Shown: positions 41,945 through 51,500 of the stretch, one piece after another | Layout of the letters: the number at the start of each line of letters is the position of its first letter | Position numbering within the stretch: position 1 is the first letter of the stretch | From: Pseudomonadota bacterium | Lineage (GTDB): Bacteria > Pseudomonadota > Gammaproteobacteria > Steroidobacterales > Steroidobacteraceae | DNA: 64,000 bases | NCBI GenBank assembly: GCA_021843755.1 | Contig: JAKBWB010000061.1 | Coordinates: 93,873 to 157,872, forward strand | Reading direction: 5' to 3' | Notes under the pieces: generated by a model | What the model was told of the DNA's origin: nothing | Seen by the model: only the letters and a program-made list of their open reading frames with translations | The model's database searches: none | Made by a program: the position numbers and the translations under genes

Positions 41945-44493
41945 GTGCGTTGGTGTTGGTCTCGCCGCTGGCGGGTTGGAGCACGCCGCTCGAGGAGGTG
42001 CCCGATACGGTGTTTGCCGGGCGAATGCTCGGCGACGGCGTGGCGATCGATCCGCTGGGCTCGACGCTGTATGCGCCCTGCGATGGTGATGTGGTGCTGC
42101 TTCCCGAGACGCGCCATGCCGTCACGTTGCGCACGGCTCGGGGGCTGGAGGTGCTGATGCACCTCGGCATCGACACCGTCGGCCTCGGGGGGGAGGGATT
42201 CGAGGCGCTGGTTGCGCTCGGTCAGCCGGTGCGTACCGGGGACGCCTTGATCCGCTTTGATCTGGATCTGCTGGCGCGCCGGGCACGCAGCCTGTTGACG
42301 CCGATACTCGTGGTCGGCGGCGAGGGTACCTTGGCGCGCCGCGTCCAGGGCTGCGCCGTGACCGTGGGCGAGGTGCTGATGGAGTGGGTCCCGGCCGGTG
42401 CCGCCGCCGATCGCGCGGCGGCCCGGACCGGCGCGCGCGAGGCGCGCAGCCGCACTGTGCGCGTTGCGCTCGAGCACGGTATACATGCCCGGCCCGCCGC
42501 TCAGCTCGCCGCGGCGATCGCAGGGTTTGAGGCTGAAGTGAGCCTGCATGCCGCGGGACGCCAAGCCAATGCGCGCAGCGTGGTTGCATTGATGACTTTG
42601 GGGGTGCGCGGCGGCGGCCAAGTGGAAATTCGCGCTGCGGGCCCGGATGCGCCCGCCGCGATCGAGGCGATCGAGGCGGTCCTTTCGGCCGCGGCGCCGG
42701 CCGCGGCCTCGAACACGCCCTCGAGTGCGCCGACGTCCGCTCCGGTGCGGGTCGCGCCTGTGCAGCCCGAGCCATTGCGTCCCGGCGCCGTGCTGCGAGG
42801 CGTGGTGGGAAGCCGGGGGTTTGCGGTCGGCCGGGCGGCCGTACTGCGCGTGCGGGAGGTTGCTCTCGAGGAGGCGGGTGGCGGCTGCGAGCACGAGACG
42901 CGGGAGCTCGATCGGGCCCAAGCCCTGGTGCGAGGGGCGCTCGAGCAGGCTCGGTCCGATGCAGCGGGGCCGGCCGCCGAGGTGATCGAGGCGCATCTGG
43001 CGCTGCTTGCCGATCCGCACCTTCAGACTCGGGCCCTGAGTTGGATCGGGCGGGGCAAGAGCGCGGGCTATGCGTGGCGCGCAGCCATCCGCGAGAGTGT
43101 TGCGGCGCTGCGCGCGCTCGGGGATGCGCGTATGGCCGAGCGGGCCGACGACCTGACCGATCTGGAGAGACAAGTCCTGCTCGCCCTCGCCGGCGAGCAA
43201 GCGCCGGCGTCTCCGGCTCTGCCTTGCGGGGCCATCCTCATCGCCCGGGAACTGCTGCCCTCGCAACTGGTGGGGCTCGATGCCGAGCGGCTTGCGGGCA
43301 TCTGCCTCGCGGCCGGCGGGGCGACCTCACACGTGTCGATCCTGGCCGCCGCCGCGGGCATTCCGGCCCTGGTGGCGCTCGGACCGGCGGTCGCTGAGAT
43401 CGTCGAGGACACCGCGCTGATTCTGGACGCCGAAGCCGGCGAGCTGCACGTCGATCCGGGCGAGCGGCGCGTGGAGGCGGCGCGAGCGCGCATGATGCGC
43501 AATGCCGAACGGCGCGCCCGCGAGCGTCAGGCTGCCCAGCGCGAGTGCCGCATGGCCGACGGTACGCGCATCGAGGTGCTCGCCAATATCGGCTCGCTGG
43601 CCGACGCCGAGGCGGCGATGCGCAACGGTGCCGAAGGTTGCGGGCTGCTGCGTACGGAATTCCTCTTCCTCGAGCGCCGGCAAGCCCCGAGCGAGACCGA
43701 GCAGCGCGACGAATACCAGCGCATTGCCCGGGTGCTTGCCGGCAAACCGCTGACGATTCGCACGCTCGACATCGGCGGTGACAAGCCGATCGACTATCTA
43801 CCGCTGCCGCAGGAGGAAAATCCGGCGCTCGGGCTGCGCGGCGTGCGCACCAGTCTGTGGCGCGAGGACCTGTTGGATGAGCAGCTGCGCGCCGTGCTCG
43901 CGGTGGAGCCTGCGGGCCAGTGCCGTATCCTCCTGCCGATGATCACGGACGTCGTGGAACTGCGCGCGGTGCGGGCGCGCATCGTCGCGGCGAGCCGTTT
44001 GGTGGGTCGCACGGCGCCGATCGAGCTTGGGGTCATGATCGAGACACCGGCCTCGGCCCTGATCGCCGAGGTGCTCGCCCGCGAGGCCGAGTTCTTTTCC
44101 ATCGGCACCAACGATCTCGCCCAATACACCCTGGCCATGGACCGGGGTCATCCGCAGCTCGCCGCGCGGCTCGACGGGCTGCATCCGGCCGTGTTGAGTC
44201 TGATCGCACGCACGGCCGAGGCGGCGCACGGACACGGTAGGGGCGTTGCGGTCTGCGGCGGACTTGCGGCCGATCCCGCCGCTGCGCCGATTCTCATCGG
44301 TCTCGGCGTGCGCGAGCTGTCGTGCGTGCCGGCGGCCATCCCGGGCGTGAAGGCGCTGATCGGCGAGCTGACGCTCGAGCAATGTAAACGTTGGGCACGC
44401 GAGGCACTCGTGCAGGAGTCGGCCGAAGCGGTACGCAGGCTGTCACCGGCGCCGGCTGGCAAGACCGGCGAGCCGGCGCCGGCCGGCGCCTGA
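41941..44493 (+). CDS. nagF: PTS fusion protein EIIA-HPr-EI for N-acetylglucosamine
   Basis: Soluble phosphotransferase protein carrying three domains in one 850-aa chain: EIIA of the glucose/GlcNAc type (residues 1-150; phospho-His74 in LMHLGIDTV), HPr (about 165-250; phospho-His182 in GIHARPAA), and Enzyme I (about 280-835; phospho-His464 in GGATSHVSI, PEP-binding end with SIGTNDLAQYTLAMDRGHPQ). It takes phosphate from PEP to the EIIB domain of the next gene's product. Start ATG overlaps the chitinase stop. Similar fusions are called NagF or FPr-like in xanthomonads and relatives. Confidence 0.94.
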   Translation: MSALVLVSPLAGWSTPLEEVPDTVFAGRMLGDGVAIDPLGSTLYAPCDGDVVLLPETRHAVTLRTARGLEVLMHLGIDTVGLGGEGFEALVALGQPVRTGDALIRFDLDLLARRARSLLTPILVVGGEGTLARRVQGCAVTVGEVLMEWVPAGAAADRAAARTGAREARSRTVRVALEHGIHARPAAQLAAAIAGFEAEVSLHAAGRQANARSVVALMTLGVRGGGQVEIRAAGPDAPAAIEAIEAVLSAAAPAAASNTPSSAPTSAPVRVAPVQPEPLRPGAVLRGVVGSRGFAVGRAAVLRVREVALEEAGGGCEHETRELDRAQALVRGALEQARSDAAGPAAEVIEAHLALLADPHLQTRALSWIGRGKSAGYAWRAAIRESVAALRALGDARMAERADDLTDLERQVLLALAGEQAPASPALPCGAILIARELLPSQLVGLDAERLAGICLAAGGATSHVSILAAAAGIPALVALGPAVAEIVEDTALILDAEAGELHVDPGERRVEAARARMMRNAERRARERQAAQRECRMADGTRIEVLANIGSLADAEAAMRNGAEGCGLLRTEFLFLERRQAPSETEQRDEYQRIARVLAGKPLTIRTLDIGGDKPIDYLPLPQEENPALGLRGVRTSLWREDLLDEQLRAVLAVEPAGQCRILLPMITDVVELRAVRARIVAASRLVGRTAPIELGVMIETPASALIAEVLAREAEFFSIGTNDLAQYTLAMDRGHPQLAARLDGLHPAVLSLIARTAEAAHGHGRGVAVCGGLAADPAAAPILIGLGVRELSCVPAAIPGVKALIGELTLEQCKRWAREALVQESAEAVRRLSPAPAGKTGEPAPAGA

Positions 44494-44515
44494 GCACCTC
44501 CCCGGGGGAAATCCG

Positions 44516-46342
44516 ATGAAACGGTTGCTGAACGCTCTACAGAAGCTCGGCGGCGCGCTGATGCTGCCCATCGCGGTCCTGCCGGTGGCCGGTATGTTGC
44601 TGCGGCTCGGGCAGCCCGATCTGCTCAACATCCCGGTCATGGCGCACGCCGGCCTGGCCATATTTTCCAACCTCGGGCTGCTGTTCGCGGTCGGGGTGGC
44701 GATCGGCCTGGCACGCGACAACCATGGGGCTGCCGGGCTGGCGGCCGTGGTGGGGTACCTCGTGATTCTCAAGGGTGCGGCGGTGTTCCTTACGGCGCCG
44801 GCGGCCGTGCTCGCGGGGGTTCCTGCGCACGCGCTGGCGCTCGTGGGGGCGGCATCGGCGGACAAGGAGCTGCAGCAGCTCACCGTTCCGGTGGGAATCA
44901 TCTCGGGCTTGATGGGCGGGGCGCTGTACAACCGCTTCCACCGTATCAGGCTGCCGAGCTACCTGGCGTTCTTCGGCGGGCGGCGCTTCGTGCCGATCCT
45001 CACCGGCTTCGCGGCGCTGCCGCTGGCCATACTGTTGGGTCTGGAGCTGCCGCATCTGGAGAGCGGCATGGCCACGCTCAGCCGCACCGTGTTGGCCGCA
45101 GGACCGTGGGGACTGTTCATCTACGGCGTGCTGAACCGCCTGCTCATCGTCACCGGGCTGCACAATATCCTCAACAGCTTCGCCTGGTTCATCGTCGGCA
45201 ACTACCACGGCGTCACCGGGGACATGAACCGTTTCTTCGCCGGCGATCCGACCGCCGGAAGCTTCATGTCCGGTTTCTTCCCGGTCATGATGTTCGGTCT
45301 GCCGGCGGCGTGCCTGGCCATGTATCATACGGCGCTGCCGCACAGGCGCGCCGCGGTGGCGGGGCTGCTGCTCTCGATCGCCCTCACCTCGTTTCTCACC
45401 GGAGTGACCGAACCGGTGGAATTCACCTTCATGTTCCTCGCTCCGGGCCTGTATCTGGTGCACGCCCTGCTGACGGGACTGGCGTTCATCATCATGAATG
45501 CCCTCGATGTGAAGCTGGGTTTCACCTTCTCGGCGGGCCTCTTCGATTACGTGCTCAACTTCAACCACGACACCCATCCGCTGCTGCTCTTGCCGGTCGG
45601 GGCGGTGTATTTCGGTCTGTATTACGGAATTTTCCGTTTCACCATCATCAAGTTCGATCTGAAGACCCCCGGTAGAGAGGCGGCCGAGTCCTCGGCGGCC
45701 GAGCAACCGGCCGGGATCGGCCGGCTCGAGGGGGTGTCAGCCGCCGCCACGGCTGGCGCGCGCGCCCGAGCCTTCATCGCCGCGCTGGGCGGATCTGAGA
45801 ATCTCGACGTCGTGAACGCCTGCACGACACGCCTGCGCCTGACCGTGAGGTCTCAGGAGACGGTGGATGCGCCAGCCCTGAAGCGCCTGGGAGCGATCGG
45901 CATCGTACGTACTTCGGCCGATACTCTGCAGGTGATCGTGGGTCCCACCGCGGAGCTGCTTGCGGGGGAGATGCGTGAGGCGCTGGCAAGCCTGCCCGGC
46001 GGCCAGGGGATACCCGCCTCGAGCGCCAGGGTCACAGTGCCCGAGCCCGATGTGGCCCAGGCGCCGCGGCCGCGGGGTGTCGCATTGAGCCGGCCGATCG
46101 TCGAGAAGCTGTTGGCCGCGCTCGGCGGCGCGGCCAACGTGCGCACGGTGGAACCGGCCGATTCCCGGCTGCGGATCGCGGTGGCGAACGCCGGTGGTGT
46201 GGACCATGAGGCATTGGGGCGGCTCGGGTTGCGGGGCAGCGCCCTCGTAACGCCGAACTGCGTTCACGTCATCGTGGGTCCGGCCGCGCGATCGGCTGCC
46301 CATACGCTCGAAGACCTTCTCGGCGCGGCCGGCGCCCACTGA
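44516..46342 (+). CDS. nagE: PTS N-acetylglucosamine permease EIIC-EIIB-(degenerate EIIB)
   Basis: Inner-membrane permease, 608 aa, that phosphorylates GlcNAc as it enters. EIIC covers about residues 1-390 (LGGALMLPIAVLPVAGMLLR, then HNILNSFAWFIVGNY, TGVTEPVEFTFMF). EIIB follows with phospho-Cys436 in NACTTRLRL. A second EIIB-like domain (about 520-605) aligns well but has Ala548 where Cys is needed (EPADSRLRI), so it cannot carry phosphate. The EIIA domain that E. coli NagE has at its C-terminus is here in the upstream nagF gene. ATG 44516 follows GGGGGAAA. Confidence 0.94.
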   Translation: MKRLLNALQKLGGALMLPIAVLPVAGMLLRLGQPDLLNIPVMAHAGLAIFSNLGLLFAVGVAIGLARDNHGAAGLAAVVGYLVILKGAAVFLTAPAAVLAGVPAHALALVGAASADKELQQLTVPVGIISGLMGGALYNRFHRIRLPSYLAFFGGRRFVPILTGFAALPLAILLGLELPHLESGMATLSRTVLAAGPWGLFIYGVLNRLLIVTGLHNILNSFAWFIVGNYHGVTGDMNRFFAGDPTAGSFMSGFFPVMMFGLPAACLAMYHTALPHRRAAVAGLLLSIALTSFLTGVTEPVEFTFMFLAPGLYLVHALLTGLAFIIMNALDVKLGFTFSAGLFDYVLNFNHDTHPLLLLPVGAVYFGLYYGIFRFTIIKFDLKTPGREAAESSAAEQPAGIGRLEGVSAAATAGARARAFIAALGGSENLDVVNACTTRLRLTVRSQETVDAPALKRLGAIGIVRTSADTLQVIVGPTAELLAGEMREALASLPGGQGIPASSARVTVPEPDVAQAPRPRGVALSRPIVEKLLAALGGAANVRTVEPADSRLRIAVANAGGVDHEALGRLGLRGSALVTPNCVHVIVGPAARSAAHTLEDLLGAAGAH

Positions 46343-46973
46343 GCAGTTCGGAGCGCTCAGGTTCAAAGAACCCACCTCCGTCGTGCCGCAGCGGTGATCC
46401 CCGACGTCAGTCGCTGACGTCAATGCGAACGGCACACTAACAGTATCTCCGCGAACGGTCTTCCGCACGTGGGGCACTCTTTGCTTCCGAGTAGGTTCCC
46501 GTCGACAGACGGTCGACCTCGAGTCATGAAGCGGGTGGACAGGGTAGTCGGTCCAGGGATGTACCCGCCGCCGCAGGCGGCCGGGTTTTGGGAAAAACGC
46601 TTTTTGTCCAAAACCGCGCTGGGCGGGGCAGGAGTTCCGATCCAGCGTTTCTTGAATAGCGATTCAGGACGCGCGCCAATCCGTTGGTTTGCGCGTTTTC
46701 CGTAGCGTTTGTCTACGATGCTCCAATCGGCGTCGCAAATCCTCTGTAAGGGGTTACCAACAGATGTTGGAACCGCCCTCGCGCCGTTGACCGAAGTCGA
46801 TAGCTGTATATAATAACAGCTTACGGACACAGGTTCCTCGAGCGCGGCGGCGGCTTGACCGGCTTTTTGCGGCCTATCGGGATCAGGCCGATGGGGTCTG
46901 GAGGCTTGCCACCCCCGAGGCCCATCCGTGAGGCGTGAAAGACGGTGCGAAGTCTGCCGGGGGCAGGAGTCTA
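46343..46973. other. 630-base AT-richer gap with a hairpin and a strong promoter
   Basis: Between nagE and the small open frame before the first ECF sigma gene. It holds an imperfect 32-base hairpin at 46584-46615 (GGTTTTGG/CCAAAACC outer arms, AAAAA/TTTTT inner arms), a short Cys-containing open frame on the minus strand (46420-46527), and the promoter at 46787-46814. No established gene is recognisable. Confidence 0.6.
46787..46814 (+). promoter_or_regulatory. Sigma70-type promoter upstream of the first ECF sigma gene
   Basis: -35 TTGACC (46787-46792), 16-base spacer, perfect -10 TATAAT (46809-46814). A 6-bp inverted repeat AGCTGT/ACAGCT (46802-46807 and 46816-46821) brackets the -10 box and may be an operator. 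The transcript would start near 46821 and run into the small coupled open frame and the sigma gene. Confidence 0.7.
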
Positions 46974-47186
46974 GTGAGTAACGTATCCAGAAACGATTGC
47001 GTGGACCGCGTGCAGGCCGATCCGTCCGGGTTGCCGGATCGGCCCGACCGGCACATCCGGTCGCTGGCGGTGAATCGGGCAAAAGGGGGGAACGTGTTGC
47101 CGATCAAGGTGCTTTATCGTGTGGGAACGATTGCATATCCACGGCCCGCTGCCTGGGCGTTCGTGCTTCGTGCGGTGAGTCCGTGA
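46974..47186 (+). CDS. Small open frame coupled to the ECF sigma gene
   Basis: A 70-codon frame starting GTG 46974, four bases after AGGAG, and ending TGA at 47184-47186, overlapping the GTG of the sigma gene (GTGA). The product is basic and Pro/Asp-containing (begins MSNVSRNDCVDRVQADPSG) with a weak hydrophobic end (PAAWAFVLRAV); no family recognised. It may be a leader peptide that controls sigma translation, or non-coding. Kept because of the ribosome site and the overlap. Confidence 0.35.
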   Translation: MSNVSRNDCVDRVQADPSGLPDRPDRHIRSLAVNRAKGGNVLPIKVLYRVGTIAYPRPAAWAFVLRAVSP

Positions 47187-47782
47187 GTGCTCGGGCAGTT
47201 GATGTTTCGAGGAAGCAGCCGGGAGCAGCGGAGTTTCCGGCCGATACCGCCGGTGCGCTCGAGCGTGCACTGCGTGCGCAGGCACTGGCGGACATCGCGC
47301 GCAAGCATCATGGCTCGCTTCTTCGCGTTCTGACGCAACGAACCGGTTCGGTCGAGGAGGCCAAGGAAATTGCCCAGGAGGCGTACGTCAAGGTACTGGC
47401 CGTCGAGCGCCGCGATGGGATCGCATCGCTCGACGGCTATCTATGGCGCAGTGCGCTTAACCTGGTGACGGACCGGGCGCGCCGACGCGCGGTGCGTGAG
47501 CGTTTCAGCCGCGCGGTCCGCTCGGAAGCCGAGCCGCTCGCGCCGTCGGCCGAGACCGTGGTGGACGCTCGACAGCGCCTCGAGGTGATCGAGCTTGCGG
47601 TCGGGCAGCTGCCGCCGCGTTGCCTGGATGCCTTCATACTACGCGTCGTTCAAGGCCGGCCGTTCGACGACGTGGGGCGCGAGATGGGAATCAGTGCGCG
47701 CATGGCGAAGGTCTATGTGGCTCGTGCGTTGAGGTCTCTGCGGACGCGGCTGGAAGAGAGCGACTCCGCGGGAAAGGTTTAG
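47183..47782 (+). CDS. ECF-family RNA polymerase sigma factor (FecI-like)
   Basis: A 199-aa sigma factor with regions 2 (LLRVLTQRTGSVEEAKEIAQ, then WRSALNLVTDRARRR) and 4 (AVGQLPPRCLDAFILRVVQG, then DVGREMGISARMAKVYVARA). The FecI type is usually activated by a FecR partner in response to an outer-membrane receptor. Here no fecR follows; the next sequences are lasso-gene remnants and then the STN-domain receptor. GTG start 47183 gives normal ECF length. It may signal with the FecR encoded at 52507, or be an orphan. Confidence 0.88.
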   Translation: MSARAVDVSRKQPGAAEFPADTAGALERALRAQALADIARKHHGSLLRVLTQRTGSVEEAKEIAQEAYVKVLAVERRDGIASLDGYLWRSALNLVTDRARRRAVRERFSRAVRSEAEPLAPSAETVVDARQRLEVIELAVGQLPPRCLDAFILRVVQGRPFDDVGREMGISARMAKVYVARALRSLRTRLEESDSAGKV

Positions 47783-48013
47783 CACCCAGGCTTGGTCTTG
47801 TGCTCGGCTGTTCATGACAGCACGCATCGGGTCTCGGTCCCGTGGGACCTTCCATCCGGTTCTTGCTGCTCAGCGTTCGGACGTGCCGCGCTCGGATGGG
47901 GCGGCGCAGTGCTGCGTCGGCGCCCGCATGAGAGCGCATCTCCGAATGGGGACCGGTGTGGTACAGATATGGGGGGCCGCGCGCCATGCCGGCCTGCGGG
48001 GCGGGGAGGGACA

Positions 48014-48240
48014 ATGGAAACGGGCAGTGACCCGGGCAACGACGGACCCTATTGGCTTGCGGCACACGTCTATCTCGGGCTGTGTGATCACCATGCCGTC
48101 TCGATGGATTTGCGGCACGACCGCTATCACGCCGTGCAGCGCGCCGAGGCGTTGGCTTGATGGGTGCATGGATGGCCGCTGCCGGGGGGTGCGCAGGTCT
48201 GCTGTGCCCGCGAATCCAGGGGCCGGAGCGAGACCCGCCA
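48014..48240 (+). pseudogene. Lasso-peptide B protein (McjB-like) remnant, RRE part
   Basis: Starts with a good ribosome site (GGGGAGGG) and ATG. The first 48 codons match the N-terminal leader-recognition (RRE, PqqD-like) part of lasso B proteins: YWLAAHVYLGLCDHHAVSM, then DLRHDRYHAVQRAEALA. A TGA at 48158-48160 interrupts the frame, and the same frame then continues with WVHGWPLPGGA, exactly the motif expected next in this family. After about 25 more codons the similarity ends; the transglutaminase-like protease domain is absent. So: one nonsense change plus loss of the 3' part. Family assignment is from memory of the pattern, not from a search. Confidence 0.6.
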
Positions 48241-48564
48241 GCTCGCCGACGGCCGCGGCGTGCCTTCTACGATGCGCTGCCGCCGCAGATCTGCAACCGG
48301 CGCAACAAGGGCGGAATCGAGACACACATGCGCCTGACGGTGGAGGGCAACCGCGAGCGGCTGCGCGAGCTGCCGCTCGATGAGATGCTGGTCGCGAACG
48401 GCCTGCTCGATCGGTCGGGACTGGAGCGGGCGCTCGCGGGCCGCGCGGAAATCGAGACCCAATCTGGAGAGTTGATCGAGTATGCCTGCATCGAGTCCTG
48501 GCTCGAGCGTTGGCATCGTCGGGACTCGTCACGGCGCTGCGGTGTATGGCAGACTGTGACTTGA
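48241..48564 (+). pseudogene. Lasso-peptide cyclase (McjC, asparagine-synthetase-like) C-terminal remnant
   Basis: About 105 codons resemble the C-terminal end of lasso cyclases: LPPQICNRRNKGGIETHM, ELPLDEMLVANGLLDRSGLE and SGELIEYACIESWLERW. The glutaminase-like and ATP-binding parts are missing. The frame is open from ATG 48160, which overlaps the stop inside the B remnant, to TGA 48564. An original order B-C followed by one deletion from inside B to near the end of C explains the arrangement. The receptor gene starts 13 bases later. Confidence 0.6.
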
Positions 48565-48576
48565 GCGACAGGGAAC

Positions 48577-51500
48577 ATGGATCACAACAACCGAGAGGGC
48601 GGGGCCGGGAGGCTCGGGCGTGGCGGCGTGCGGCGGGCAGTGGGGGTGCTTTGGGTGGCGTTGACGCTGCTGTGCGCCGGGTCGTACGCGCAGGCAGAGG
48701 ACCCGGTGACTCTGTTCAATTTACCGGCGCAACCGCTGCCGCAGGCGGTGCTCGAGTTCTATCGCCAGTCCGGTGTGCGGGCCATCTACGCCGCGACACC
48801 TCAGGTGCTGAAGCTGCGTACGCACGCGGTTCACGGAATGCTGAGCAGTTCTGTGGCGCTCGCGCGCATGCTGCGCGGCACGGGCCTGACGTTCAGGTTC
48901 GAGTCGCAGCATTCGGTCATCATCCGCCCGGAGCCGCCGCCCGTTTCGACGCCTCGGCCAGTCGCACAAGCGGTGCACGCCGTGTCACGCCAGGCCAATC
49001 CGGCAGCAGATCAGACGGATGCGATGCTTCAGCCGGTCGATGTCACCGGCAGCTTGATTCGCGGGGTGCGATCGGCCATCGCGCCCATCACCACCGTGGG
49101 CCGCGCGCAGCTGCAGCAGGCCGATTACCCGAGCGTCGCGGATGCGCTGTACGCGCTGCCATTGATCTCGTTGAACGGGCCGCGCGAGGACCTGAACGTC
49201 GACAATAACGTCGAAGACGGCGCAGGCATCAATTTGCGCGGTCTGGGCGTGGGGGCCACGCTGGTGCTGGTGGACGGTCACCGCCAGCCTCTCGGCGGAC
49301 TGACCGGCGGGTTCGTGGATGTATCGACCATTCCATGGATTGCCGTGAAGCGCATCGAGGTGCTGCCCGATGGCGCCTCGGCCCTGTACGGCGCGGACGC
49401 GGTGGCGGGGGTCGTCAACATCATGATGCGCAACCGATTCGACGGCGCGGAAACGCAGGTGCGCTACGGGAGCGCGATCGGCGGTCGCAGCGAATGGATG
49501 TTCGGGCAGCTGTTCGGCACGCACTGGCGGGGCGGGCACGGCATGATCGCCTACGAGTATACCGACGCCACGCCGCTTGCCGCGAGCGCCCGGGCCTATG
49601 CGGCCAACGCCGACAAGACGCCCTTCGGCGGGGCGAATTACGACAGCTATTACACCGATCCCGGCAACATCCTCGATCCGATGACGCTCGAGCCGGCGTA
49701 CGGCATCCCGAGCGGGCAGACCGGCGCGGCGCTCACCCCGGCCGCGCTGAGCACGCACATCAACCTGCAGAACCCGTTCGCCGACTACCAGATCTTTCCC
49801 GAGCGGGTCGCCAACGAGGTGTACGGCGCGGCGAGCCAGCGCGTGGGCGCCAGAGTGGAGCTGTTTGTTCAGGGCCGCTACGCTCAGCGCGACATCGACC
49901 AGAGCGTGATGCCCAACGATGCGGTACTGCAGGTACCCGCGAGCAACCCCTATTTCGTCAATCCCTTCCCGTCCGTGCCCTTTACGCTGGTCGCCTACAG
50001 CTTCCTGAATGACCTCGGGCCGACACGCTTTGCCGCTCTTTCGCGCGTATACGACGGAACGATCGGGGGCACGGTGCAGCTCGGCCGGGGCTGGCAAATG
50101 ACCGCGAGCGAGTCGGGCGGCAAGCAGTACCTGCTCGCTGACGAGTACGGGGTCGCCAATCCGGCGCGCCTCGCCGCGGCACTTGCCGATTCCAACCCGA
50201 CCACCGCCTTCAACGCCTTCGGTTACGGCTCGGACAACAACCCGGCGACGGTGGCGGCCATCGGCCAGAATTACCGTCGGCGCTCGAGCTCGACCCTGGA
50301 ATCGAGCGACCTGGTCGCCAACGGCCCGCTGCTGCGCTTGCCCGCCGGGGAGGCCAAGCTTGCCGTCGGCGTGGAATGGCGCACCGAGACGCTGGCGCTC
50401 GCAGTGCCGCAGCCCGGCAGTCCACGCGGTGCGATCGTTTCGGAGCGCTACGGCCGGCGGATCTTATCGGTGTATTCACAGCTGCACGTGCCGCTGCTCG
50501 GCAGCGGGCGCGACAGTCGGGCCCGGCCGCGCCTCGCGCTCGATCTTGCCGGCCGCTACGATCATTACAGCGACTTCGGCGGCACATTCAATCCGATGGC
50601 CCGGCTGGAGTGGATCGTCTCCGATTGGCTGAACCTGCGCGCCAGCTGGGGTCGCTCGTACCGTGCGCCGACGCTCGACGATCTGTATGACACGTCGCAG
50701 AATGTGTCGGGGCTGACGGTTGTGCCGGACCCGTTGTCTTCATCCGGCAGTTCGTTGGTGCTGGCCGAACAGGGCTCCAATCCCAATCTGACCAATGAGA
50801 CCGCGCGCACCTGGACCGCGGGTTTCGACCTGACGCCCTGGCACGGGGCCCAGGTGTCGCTCACGTTCTACGACATCGACTACTGGAACCGCATCGAGCA
50901 GCCCGCCGCCCACGATCCGCTCGCGGTTCTTCAGGACGGCAACGAGTGGGCGGCGGTGATCAATCGTGCCCCCACGGCGGCGCAAATCGACGCCATCTGC
51001 GAGAGCCGACAGTTCGTCGGTCCCGTCGCGACCTGTATGGCGAGTCACCCGGCCGCAATCGTGGATCTGCGCCTGGCGAATCTCTCGGCCACCCGGACCC
51101 GGGGCCTCGACATCAGGGCTCGCGAGCGGCTCGTGAGCCGGTGGGGATATTTTCACTTCGGACTGCGCGGCACCGATGTGTTGCAGTTCGAGCAGGCGCT
51201 GACACCCACTTCTCCTTCCGTGAGCATCCTCGATACCGTCGGCAATCCACTTTCAGTGCGTTTGCGGGGCACCGCCGGCTGGCGCGCGCATGGCCGCAAC
51301 GCGCCCGGCCCGGCCATCACTCTGGCGGTCAATTACACCGGCTCGTACCGTAATCCCGCCAGCAGGCTCGTGCCGGTGGTAGGCGCCTGGAGCACTTTCG
51401 ACGTGTTCGCGAGCGAGAAGCTGCGTGCGAGTCGTTTCGGGCAGACGACCCTCTGGCTCAACGCTGTGAATGTCTTCAATCAGTCTCCGCCGTTCGTGGA

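Noticed and set aside
47814..48013. A second lasso precursor just before the B remnant
   Set aside because: All three plus-strand frames were read; none shows a leader ending in T-x followed by Gly with Asp/Glu at 7-9.
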